A DNA stretch of 11,115 bases from Candidatus Wolframiiraptor sp. EX4484-121 (GTDB lineage Archaea > Thermoproteota > Nitrososphaeria_A > Caldarchaeales > Wolframiiraptoraceae), in the NCBI GenBank assembly GCA_002255105.1, contig NJEK01000025.1, positions 1 through 11,115 of the forward strand, given 5' to 3'. The stretch's first letter is position 1; each line of letters begins with the position of its first letter. Of the stretch, positions 1 through 6,929 are shown in pieces. The notes under the pieces were generated by a model, which saw nothing but the letters and a program-made list of their open reading frames with translations, searched no databases and was not told where the DNA came from. Made by a program: the position numbers and the translations under genes.

Positions 1-540
1 TATCCCCACATGCTAAGCGGTGGCCAGAGGCAGAGGGTCTCGATAGCCAGGGCCCTGATACTCAAGCCCGATTATGTCGTGGCCGATGAGCCCGTCTCGA
101 TGATAGATGCCTCGAGCCGAGCTGAGATCCTCTATCTCCTGAGAGGTTTGCAGGAGAGGTATGGGATAACCTTCATGTATATAACTCATGACATAGCGAC
201 GGCCAAGCATTTCAGCGATGAGGTAGCGGTCATGTATCTTGGCAAGATCGTTGAGAGGGCCGATCCGAGGGAGCTCCTCAACAACCCACTCCACCCATAT
301 ACTCAAGCCCTGATCGAGGCGGTTCCGGAGCCGGATCCGAGGAATAGATTTAGAGAGAGGAAGACTCTAAAAGGTGAGCCCCCGAGCTCGATAAATCCTC
401 CAACTGGGTGTAGATTTCATCCAAGATGCCCCTATGCCAGGGCTATATGCAAGAGGGTTGAGCCCACGCTTCTAGAGGTGAGGAAAGGACACTGGGTGGC
501 CTGCAATCTACTAGCCGAGGACCGTGGATCGGCCCCCTAA
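1..540 (+). CDS. Oligopeptide/dipeptide ABC transporter ATP-binding protein (OppF/DppD type), 5' part missing
   Basis: This is the C-terminal 179 residues of a cytoplasmic ATPase that powers import of peptides or, in many archaea, oligosaccharides. The reading frame is open to the first base of the window, so the Walker A half lies upstream. Visible parts are the ABC signature LSGGQRQR (from position 13), Walker B VVADEP (76-93), a D-loop written MIDAS, and the switch histidine in ITHD (181-192). The C-terminal oligo_HPY extension characteristic of Opp/Dpp ATPases follows. It carries four cysteines spaced C-x5-C-x6-C-x17-C, a pattern that resembles the iron-sulfur site known in some DppD proteins; binding here is inference. 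The gene converges on the surface-protein operon that includes a family 5 binding protein, so a shared uptake system is likely. Whether it is the D or F subunit cannot be decided. Confidence 0.93.
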   Translation, partial: YPHMLSGGQRQRVSIARALILKPDYVVADEPVSMIDASSRAEILYLLRGLQERYGITFMYITHDIATAKHFSDEVAVMYLGKIVERADPRELLNNPLHPYTQALIEAVPEPDPRNRFRERKTLKGEPPSSINPPTGCRFHPRCPYARAICKRVEPTLLEVRKGHWVACNLLAEDRGSAP

Positions 541-611
541 AGGAGGACTAGGCCGGGAGATATGTTTAGAAACGCGAGTTAGGGTTTAGATGTTCACGGA
601 TCTCAGGGTGA
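541..611. other. Convergent intergenic gap
   Basis: These 71 bases lie between two convergent genes. I see no oligo-T run and no strong hairpin on either strand, so no terminator can be named. A Shine-Dalgarno-like AGGAGG directly follows the ATPase stop codon, but no gene of credible length follows it. Confidence 0.5.
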
Positions 612-1253
612 TCAACCCCTGCTTTCCCGCCTAATGATCGTCGCCATCATGATCAATCCGGCCATTATCAAGACCCCTAGAACCACGAAGCTGACGAAGA
701 CCCATGGAAATCTCTCAACATAAATCCTCTCCACCTCGGTATCGGTCATATAGACGGTCCTCGTAACGGTTTCAAGCCTTATGATCGGCGATCTGATGGT
801 CTCGGTGAGATAGATCGTCTCCGTCCGCGTTATCGTGATGGTCTTAGTCGGCTGATCGATTATCCTTATCCTCAGGGTGTAGAGGCCGCTCGACTCACCA
901 TAGCTGTGGACGAGGATGTAGTAGAATCCTGGATAGGATGCTTGGTAAGATACCCTCTCGACCTCGCCTCTTGGCCCAACGCTCCGATCCAGCAGATCTC
1001 TTTCAGGGCTTAGGAGATAGAGATCAAAGTCTTGATCTGCAGGAACCCTCATTATCACGTGAAGCGATTGACCCGTCCTAAGCCAGACCTTGAAGAAGTG
1101 GGCTTCGCCAGCCGCCAGATGATAGTCGTAGACGCCCTCCTTTAAGAGTGGGGCTGTCGCGAAGCCCGTTCCAGGCTCCGGAGCCTCCGCATGGACTGTA
1201 TGGATCAACGCTAGAAGGGCTATTACCGCGAGGATCGTGCACGTCTTCCTCAT
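612..1253 (-). CDS. Membrane-anchored surface protein with a PPC-like beta domain and Thr-rich stalk
   Basis: This 213-residue protein has a signal peptide (about residues 1-22, ending near HAEA), a beta-rich domain (about 28-131), a Thr-rich stalk (about 134-175, alternating Thr with Ile/Val/Arg/Glu) and one membrane helix (183-206) with a short basic tail. The beta domain has the feel of the bacterial pre-peptidase C-terminal (PPC) family: a GxYDYHL strand, the DFDLYLLSP segment and the closing YYILVHSYGESSGLYTLRI. The topology implies a domain displayed outside the cell on a stalk. It is the last gene of the four-gene operon. Its ATG overlaps the upstream stop as ATGA, with an AGGAGG four bases before the ATG, so translational coupling is likely. 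PPC domains often sit next to secreted enzymes, but no catalytic motif is present here. The biological role is unknown and the domain call is from pattern only. Confidence 0.85.
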   Translation of the reverse strand: MRKTCTILAVIALLALIHTVHAEAPEPGTGFATAPLLKEGVYDYHLAAGEAHFFKVWLRTGQSLHVIMRVPADQDFDLYLLSPERDLLDRSVGPRGEVERVSYQASYPGFYYILVHSYGESSGLYTLRIRIIDQPTKTITITRTETIYLTETIRSPIIRLETVTRTVYMTDTEVERIYVERFPWVFVSFVVLGVLIMAGLIMMATIIRRESRG

Positions 1254-1999
1254 CTTACCTCCTCCAAGGCTATCAAGACCTCATTTAGATGGGAGATTAT
1301 CAAGTTATATGCGGCGCTCCTAAATTCCGCTATAGCCCTCCCATATTGCTGGGCCTCAAAGTTCCTCGAGTAGTTTAAGAGCCAATCGCAGATCGCCTCT
1401 CTCGTCGCATTCTCCGAGGGAGCTGCCTCAACCCAGTCGAAGTAGCTATCGAGGTAGTAGAGTATCCTGTCGATCATCGGGACCATGTTCGGATCTATCC
1501 TCTCGACAAGCTCCCTCGTATCGTTCCAAAACCTTTCAGCTTCATCCCTGGTTTCGGGGACGCCGGCCCTCAGGGTAACTAGGAGCTCCTTGTCATCCTT
1601 AAGCTTCTCAGCGGCCTTGGAAAGCTTGGATAGCTTATCCTCAAGCTCCGCGCTGTGAGCCCTCTCCTCCTCAGCCGCCCTTTTAGCCTCCTCAAGCTCC
1701 CTAACCACCTTCTCCAACCTTGAGGTGAGCTCGCCGATTCTCGACCTAAGAGCTTCCCCCGTCCCTGAGAGCTTCAGATTCTCCGACTTAAGCCCCATGA
1801 GCTCCTCTTCAAGCTCCTTGACCCTATCCTCCAAGCTTAGGTTCCTTCTCTTCAGGAGGCTTATCTCGGCCTGATAGGCCTTGATCTCCTGAGCCGTATA
1901 TGCTTGGCCGAGGCTGTATCCGATGATGAAGCATATTATGGCCGCGACGACTAAGACGGCATATATCACCTCTTTCGGATATCTCAAGCCTCGTCGCAA
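1250..1999 (-). CDS. Hypothetical membrane-tethered coiled-coil protein
   Basis: I do not recognise a family. The 249 residues comprise a short basic N-terminus, one membrane helix (about 11-31), a long charged coiled coil (about 36-140, rich in Leu, Glu and Lys with heptad spacing) and a helical C-terminal domain (about 145-249) with aromatic residues and a single Cys. Four N-glycosylation sequons (N53, N159, N197, N209) suit exposure outside the cell, which would make the N-terminal helix a signal anchor. The start is a TTG; an in-frame TGA lies three codons upstream, so it cannot begin much earlier, although an in-frame TTG four codons downstream is possible. No Shine-Dalgarno sequence is seen in the 29-base gap after the binding-protein gene. 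It overlaps the next gene as ATGA. A scaffold or spacer role beside the transporter components is inference. Confidence 0.85.
   Translation of the reverse strand: MRRGLRYPKEVIYAVLVVAAIICFIIGYSLGQAYTAQEIKAYQAEISLLKRRNLSLEDRVKELEEELMGLKSENLKLSGTGEALRSRIGELTSRLEKVVRELEEAKRAAEEERAHSAELEDKLSKLSKAAEKLKDDKELLVTLRAGVPETRDEAERFWNDTRELVERIDPNMVPMIDRILYYLDSYFDWVEAAPSENATREAICDWLLNYSRNFEAQQYGRAIAEFRSAAYNLIISHLNEVLIALEEVR
1258..1263 (-). promoter_or_regulatory. Ribosome binding site of the PPC-like gene
   Basis: AGGAGG on the minus strand lies four bases before the ATG at 1253, inside the 3' end of the coiled-coil gene. It supports this start and translation from an internal operon position. Confidence 0.7.
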
Positions 2000-2028
2000 A
2001 GGAGTTCAAGATAGTTGGATATAATCGT

Positions 2029-4593
2029 TTACCTCTTTCTGAGCCTTAATACGATTATCGACGCCGCGGCCGCCGCGACAATTATCGCGATCAGGGTTGG
2101 GGTGATGATCGCCGGCCTCCCGGGTGGTTTAAGCGCCCTTGTCTCGGTCGGGGTGGGGGTCGAGGTTATGGTGGCCGTCATCGAGGGCTTCTCGCTTAAG
2201 CTTATCTCGACGACCCTCTCGGAGACCATCGAGATCGAGTCGCTGTAAGCTATTATGGAGAGCTTATAGATCCCTTCCCTGAGGCCTTTAAAGACTTCGG
2301 CGGGCATCTCGATCGGGGTCTTCCTAACATCCGCCTCGTAGATGATCTTTCTAGAATATGGGTCGAGCATTATGAGCTTTAGGCCAAGCTCTCCAGGTCC
2401 CTCAAGATGCGCATCCAATTTTAGGGGCTCCCCCTTAACCACGTTGACTATTCTAGGAACGTCGAGCTCTATCCTCTCAGGCTCGCCGACATAGAAGTCC
2501 GAGGGCTTGAATGGATAGCTTGGATCCCTGAAGGCTCTAAGCTCGGCGTATTGCTCGGCCACGGTACCTATCTTTTCCAAGTAGAATGGGCCATTACTTA
2601 TCACTAGGTGGCCGTGCTCCTTAAACCACTCGATCGAGGCCGAGTATCTCTTTAAGGCTTCCCTAACGCCCTCGAAGCACGTTTTAGATGTTGGGAGGGG
2701 GCAGCACGTCTCTTCAGAGCCGATCTCAAAGACGTTTCTAGGATATTCTCCAGACTCCATCAACCTCCCAAGGATTCTTACAAGCCTTCTAGCCTGCCTC
2801 GGCTCTATCAGGTTCAGCCAGTCGACCTGCATCCTAGCTGCGGCTGTATCGCTGTACGCCGCCTTCTTCTCCTCGAAGACAAGTATATCCATCGCGTATA
2901 GTATCTCCCACGGCATGCTCGCCCCCCATGGCTGAGCATACTCGGCTATGTAATCCTTGATCGGGTGCCAGTAATCGACGTAAACCTCCAGCCTATACTC
3001 GTCTAGGATCCTGAAGCCCTTGAACGTCTCGAGTATCGGCTTGCTCGTGGCCGCTAGGGCCACCTCGATCTTAGACTTCTCCGGATTATATGCTAGGTCG
3101 AATGTCTGGTAGATTGAGTATAGAACGTCGCTCCAATCCATCCCTATCCCGTGATGCCACCTAGACTTGAAGTATAGGTTATAGTCTATGACGACCTTGC
3201 TCCTCGCCTTAACTCCCTCACCAACCCTAACCCATGAATTACTCTTAGAATCCCAGATGAAAGCGTCTTCCGGCACATCGATCCATCCTTCAGGCCCGGC
3301 GGTCTCAACCGTGTAGTTAGCCCTAAATGGCGTCGGGATTCCGGTCGAGGGATCTCTCCAGATCGGTGGGTCGTGGAGCTGTCTCCAAATATCCACGCTG
3401 TAGACATCGGTGAAGCCCGCGATGGGGTTCCAGGCCGATCCCATATATGGCCTCACCCAGAGATGGCCCACCTTAAGCTCCCCGCCCTCCACATACGCCG
3501 ACCTGAGGGTCCAGAGCGATCTTAGACCCGAGACGGCGTCGGTCGAGACCCCCTTTAGGTCGGCTCTGGCTGGTAGGGCGTTCATTACGACCACCACCCA
3601 AGCTCTAATCGATTCCTGTAGGCAGAGCCTCGTCGCCTTCACGTAGAGCTCATTCCTCTCGGTTAGATCCCCATACTCTCCTTTGAAGAGCTTCTTCCCG
3701 AGCTCATCCAGCTGCTTGTTCTCGTATTGCCAGAATCCGTATTCGAGCCAGCCGGGCATATATCCGAGCCAGGGAGCGCACATCTGGTTTATGGTCGCGT
3801 AATCATATTTCTCAACGGCCCCCCTCCCCCATCCCTCCGTGTATAGATGCCATTCGAATGCCGCCGGATCTGTTCTATAGACTATTGAGAGGGCTTGGGC
3901 GAAGTCCATGTATAGTCTCTTGACCGTGAATCCCAGTTTTTCGAGCTCCTCGGCGAGCATGTTCCCTATCTCCCTCCTCTCATCCTCGATCCTTATGATG
4001 AACTTCAGCTCGACGGGTCTCCCCTCATAGACCCACTTATCGTCGACCAGCTTTGCGCCAGCCTTCCTCATCTCCTCGAAGATTATCTCCTTGGCATAGT
4101 CTGGATCGTAGGTTATCCCCAGCTCCTTCAACGCCCCCGCCACGATCAAGTAATCATAATCAAGCGGAGATACGTGGGAGTACATTGGGAGGGCGAAGCC
4201 CCGATAAATAGACTTGGCGATGTAGTCTCTATCGATCAAGAATTGGATCGCCCACCTAATCCTCCTAATCGATAATGGGTTTAGGGATCCCTCTGGAGCT
4301 GGGGCGGGGTTCATTAGGATCGATATCATGGATGATGGGGCTTCATAGATCCTAACCTTCTCGCTCTTGAGATACTCATACGCCGTCGAGACCTTCAAGT
4401 TATAGAGATAGATGTCTATGTCCCCCCTCTCGATGAGCTTCGGCGCCAGATCCTGATCAACCTTCTTGAAGATCAGCCTATCAGCGGCGGGCCCTGGCTT
4501 ATCGTGGGGAGGAACGTATCTCCCCTCAGCCATTATCGGCGCTATGGCCGCGATCAGAAGCACTATTATGATGAGCGCTAACGCGCCCCTCAT
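2029..4593 (-). CDS. Large family 5 (peptide/oligosaccharide) solute-binding protein, circularly permuted, C-terminally anchored
   Basis: An 854-residue extracytoplasmic receptor that would capture solute for an Opp/Dpp-type ABC importer. It has a signal peptide (about 1-23). Residues 36-370 resemble the second half of canonical family 5 proteins: ADRLIFKKV, then IRRIRWAIQFLIDRDYIAKSIYRG, then DPDYAKEI, then the RNELYVKATRLCLQE segment. Residues 371-700 resemble the canonical first half: ELKVGHLWVRP...NPIAG, the DPSTGIPTPF segment, SRWHHGIGMDWSDVLYSIY, and SNGPFYLEKI. The halves are therefore in swapped order. A beta-sandwich-like domain (about 707-800), a Thr/Pro linker (801-825) and a C-terminal membrane helix (about 828-849) with a basic tail follow. 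Cysteines 630, 631 and 639 could form a disulfide. The length exceeds the usual 500-600 residues. The ATG overlaps the propeller gene stop as ATGA. The ligand cannot be predicted. Confidence 0.9.
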   Translation of the reverse strand: MRGALALIIIVLLIAAIAPIMAEGRYVPPHDKPGPAADRLIFKKVDQDLAPKLIERGDIDIYLYNLKVSTAYEYLKSEKVRIYEAPSSMISILMNPAPAPEGSLNPLSIRRIRWAIQFLIDRDYIAKSIYRGFALPMYSHVSPLDYDYLIVAGALKELGITYDPDYAKEIIFEEMRKAGAKLVDDKWVYEGRPVELKFIIRIEDERREIGNMLAEELEKLGFTVKRLYMDFAQALSIVYRTDPAAFEWHLYTEGWGRGAVEKYDYATINQMCAPWLGYMPGWLEYGFWQYENKQLDELGKKLFKGEYGDLTERNELYVKATRLCLQESIRAWVVVVMNALPARADLKGVSTDAVSGLRSLWTLRSAYVEGGELKVGHLWVRPYMGSAWNPIAGFTDVYSVDIWRQLHDPPIWRDPSTGIPTPFRANYTVETAGPEGWIDVPEDAFIWDSKSNSWVRVGEGVKARSKVVIDYNLYFKSRWHHGIGMDWSDVLYSIYQTFDLAYNPEKSKIEVALAATSKPILETFKGFRILDEYRLEVYVDYWHPIKDYIAEYAQPWGASMPWEILYAMDILVFEEKKAAYSDTAAARMQVDWLNLIEPRQARRLVRILGRLMESGEYPRNVFEIGSEETCCPLPTSKTCFEGVREALKRYSASIEWFKEHGHLVISNGPFYLEKIGTVAEQYAELRAFRDPSYPFKPSDFYVGEPERIELDVPRIVNVVKGEPLKLDAHLEGPGELGLKLIMLDPYSRKIIYEADVRKTPIEMPAEVFKGLREGIYKLSIIAYSDSISMVSERVVEISLSEKPSMTATITSTPTPTETRALKPPGRPAIITPTLIAIIVAAAAASIIVLRLRKR

Positions 4594-6776
4594 CTCCTCA
4601 TCCTCCAGACCTTAACCGTGATCAATGCGATTATCGCCGCCGAGGCGATTAAGAGCGCTACTAATATGTAGGTTAATTGGGTTAGCGACTCTACCTCCGA
4701 TCTTAGAGCCTCGATCCTGCTCATGAGCTCCGGCTTCGAACTCGACTTGGCCTCGATCTTCTTAGTGGCCTCCTCAACTTCCTTCTTGAGCTTTAGAATC
4801 TCGCCTAACATCCCTTGATAGCTTTCTTGATGTTTTCTCAAGATCTTCTTAATGGTATCCATCCCGAACTCCGCGTAGAAGTACCCCTCAGCTCGGTTTC
4901 CTGAAACGTCTATCGCTCTAACCCTGTACGGCCCCTCCCCGAGCATGGGCATGAATATGTCGACCTTGAACTTCCCCTCATAATCCGTTCTGGCGACCGA
5001 TACGTATGCGTCCCCAACTTGGATATAGACCTCCTTATCCGGTACGAAGTTCTCCCCGATTATCGTGACCTTCTGCCCAGCCGCGCCCGCGGGAGGAGAG
5101 ATCAGGATCGTGGGTAAGGGGATGTGCCTCGATCTAGCGAACCCTATCTTCATACTGGGCGATCCGGGTCTTCCAAGCCTGGTGTCCGTCCAGGCCATAT
5201 AGACATCCTCGTCGGTCGCCTCTATGCTCCAGTAGTCTCCGATGTATAGGTAGAGGCCAAAGTTTGGGTTTGATGGAGCATCGGTCACCCTCACATTCCT
5301 CATCCACGTCTCACCTTTATCGGATGACCTCGTGTAATAGACATGGTATTCCACGTCTTTCGGATCATGCCTCCTATCACCCCAAGCTACGTGGATCGTT
5401 CCGTTTGGGCTGACGGCTATGGCGGGTATGAATTGATCCCTCGTGGTCTCATCGTCGTTGAGCCTCTTAGCGGAGCTCCAAGTCTTTCCGCGATCAAGCG
5501 ATCGATAGAAGAATATGTCGGAGTCGTCCGGGCTTAATACTCCGGGTCTGGCCGCGACGACTAAGTAGACCTCTCCATCAGGCCCAACATCTATCTGAGG
5601 CATCATCGAGACCCACGCCCTGAAGAGGGTTGGCGGAAGCTCGTAATCGAGCTCGAGGAGATGGTCTACGTGGATGGGCTTCGAGAAGGTCTCTCCCCCA
5701 TCATCCGACCAGACTATCGTTGGAGCGAATAGCCCATCCCATGGCCCATCATCCAGAGAGTCATAGTATGCCACGTATAGTCTGCCATCCCCTGCGACCC
5801 TCGGATCCGACCCCTGAACTATCCTCCTCCTCTCCTCTCCAGCCCAATAGGAGAAGATTGGGCTAACCTGTTTGGGTGAGCTCCAAGTCTTCCCGCCATC
5901 GACCGAGTACACGAGCTTTATCGTCGTGCTTATCAGCGGAGCCATGATATATGGATACTCCGGAATTAGGGGATAGCGTAAGACGAACTCCGTGTAGGTG
6001 ACGTAGATTCTATCCCTGCTTTTATCGAATGGGTCGGGACCTATCGCCATCCTAGGTCTATCTAAGAAGACCACGACCACCTCATCTTTTCTGGCATAGA
6101 TGTCTCCTACGGCCACTACCCTGGGAGCGCTCCAAGTCTCCCCACCATCGACCGACTTCGAGACGACTATGCTCGCCTTCTCATCCCCAACGACGACGTT
6201 TCGGGTTCTAACCCACTTCCGTCCAATCGACATGTAGGCAAAGTAAACCGTTCCATTCCTATCGAACGCCAGGGAAACATCGGATCCATAATCATCTTTC
6301 TGGAGCGGGACCATGGGGTGTGGGCCGCTCCAAGTCTCCCCACCATCCATGCTGGCGTAAGCCGACGGCGCATAAAACCCGTAATCATTCAACCCTATTA
6401 CCAGGTTATTCGGATCCTTCGGGTTCACGGCTATGCACGTCTCGGCTTGATATGGAATCCTCCCGACATCGACCGATATCAAGAGGTTCCTGCTAAACTT
6501 AGGAGAAGGCTCCCTATACGGTATCCTGATCGGTAGACCTGGAGCTTGAGCCGGTGCCGAAGCTAATTTCTCGGAATACGTGAAGCCCTCGTGGATATCA
6601 TAGCCTCTTATCCTGAGCCAAACTGGGCCTGAGAGGAGCTCCGCCACCGGGTCGAGGAGCCTCCCCTCATAGATCATCGTACGTTCGTCAATACCATATA
6701 TCGGGCTGATCACGGCCAAGCACATCAAAATTATCAGGGCTATTCCCAAGGCTTTCACGGTCATCTGCCCAAACAT
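4590..6776 (-). CDS. Surface Asp-box (BNR/sialidase-like) beta-propeller protein with IPT-like domain, coiled coil and membrane anchor
   Basis: A 728-residue exported protein. A signal peptide covers about residues 1-29. The propeller region (about 95-550) carries six Asp boxes of the form S-x-D-x-G-x-T-W: 142-149, 208-215, 291-298, 357-364 (ends in F), 426-433 and 484-491. Residues about 555-637 look like an IPT/TIG-type beta sandwich (PTILISPPAGAAGQKVTI...GENF). A charged coiled coil (about 641-698) and a membrane helix (about 700-722) with a basic tail follow. The opening QAETCIAVNPKDPNNLVIG matches non-enzymatic BNR proteins better than true sialidases, and I cannot place the sialidase arginine triad, so a glycan-binding or scaffolding role is more likely than sialidase activity. 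N174 and N458 are glycosylation sequons. It is the first gene of the operon, with the promoter in the divergent gap. Its 3' end overlaps the binding-protein gene by four bases. Confidence 0.9.
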   Translation of the reverse strand: MFGQMTVKALGIALIILMCLAVISPIYGIDERTMIYEGRLLDPVAELLSGPVWLRIRGYDIHEGFTYSEKLASAPAQAPGLPIRIPYREPSPKFSRNLLISVDVGRIPYQAETCIAVNPKDPNNLVIGLNDYGFYAPSAYASMDGGETWSGPHPMVPLQKDDYGSDVSLAFDRNGTVYFAYMSIGRKWVRTRNVVVGDEKASIVVSKSVDGGETWSAPRVVAVGDIYARKDEVVVVFLDRPRMAIGPDPFDKSRDRIYVTYTEFVLRYPLIPEYPYIMAPLISTTIKLVYSVDGGKTWSSPKQVSPIFSYWAGEERRRIVQGSDPRVAGDGRLYVAYYDSLDDGPWDGLFAPTIVWSDDGGETFSKPIHVDHLLELDYELPPTLFRAWVSMMPQIDVGPDGEVYLVVAARPGVLSPDDSDIFFYRSLDRGKTWSSAKRLNDDETTRDQFIPAIAVSPNGTIHVAWGDRRHDPKDVEYHVYYTRSSDKGETWMRNVRVTDAPSNPNFGLYLYIGDYWSIEATDEDVYMAWTDTRLGRPGSPSMKIGFARSRHIPLPTILISPPAGAAGQKVTIIGENFVPDKEVYIQVGDAYVSVARTDYEGKFKVDIFMPMLGEGPYRVRAIDVSGNRAEGYFYAEFGMDTIKKILRKHQESYQGMLGEILKLKKEVEEATKKIEAKSSSKPELMSRIEALRSEVESLTQLTYILVALLIASAAIIALITVKVWRMRR
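4602..4606 (-). promoter_or_regulatory. Ribosome binding site of the solute-binding protein gene
   Basis: GGAGG on the minus strand lies eight bases before the ATG at 4593, within the end of the propeller gene. It supports this start and coupling with the upstream gene. Confidence 0.6.
5474..6348 (-). repeat. Asp-box repeats conserved at the DNA level
   Basis: Four of the six Asp boxes share nearly the same nucleotides. On the plus strand the copies begin with GCTCCAAGTCT at 5475, 5880, 6129 and 6327. The copies at 6129 and 6327 are identical for 21 bases. The other two Asp boxes (near 5302 and 5685) are more diverged. Confidence 0.75.
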
Positions 6777-6929
6777 CCCCTAAAAGCCCCCTATAATTAA
6801 GCCTTTATCAAAATCTTGAGGAAGACCACGACTTGGTAAAATTTCGGGAAACCCTCCCACCTTTCCCATTTTCATCAAAGGTTAATCATCTAAGAAAGTT
6901 TATAATCATCTTAAAATCTCATCGAGTGA
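6777..6929. promoter_or_regulatory. Divergent promoter region between the surface operon and the reductase gene
   Basis: This 153-base gap separates divergent genes and must hold both promoters. It is richer in A+T than its surroundings. On the minus side, candidate TATA elements are TTAATTATA (6792-6800) and TTTTGATAAA (about 6804-6813), neither ideally placed. In the middle is an interrupted inverted repeat, AAAAT-TTC-GGGAAA (6838-6851) facing TTTCCC-ATTTT (6862-6872), a possible regulator site. Confidence 0.5.
6892..6906 (+). promoter_or_regulatory. BRE/TATA box of the geranylgeranyl reductase gene
   Basis: A purine-rich stretch AAGAAAG (6892-6898) is followed by TTTATAAT (6899-6906), a good match to an archaeal BRE plus TATA box. 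Its centre lies about 28 bases before the ATG at 6930, which predicts transcription starting at or next to the start codon and so a leaderless message. No Shine-Dalgarno sequence precedes that ATG, in agreement. Confidence 0.65.

Noticed and set aside
541..582. AGGAGG after the ATPase stop followed by a short reading frame at 562
   Set aside because: The frame has only six codons and no homology can be judged, so it is not a supportable gene.
2015..2248. Plus-strand frame encoding a very hydrophobic peptide
   Set aside because: It is antisense to the C-terminal membrane helix and linker of the binding-protein gene; its hydrophobicity mirrors that region and there is no promoter or ribosome site.
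6441..6461. GRIPYQ in the propeller protein as a sialidase RIP motif
   Set aside because: The surrounding QAETCIAVNPKDPNN pattern belongs to non-enzymatic BNR proteins, and the remaining sialidase catalytic residues cannot be placed, so I did not call an active sialidase.
6792..6800. TTAATTATA as a firm TATA box of the surface operon
   Set aside because: It lies only about 20 bases before the ATG, too close for a start at or before the codon; kept only as a candidate in the divergent region.
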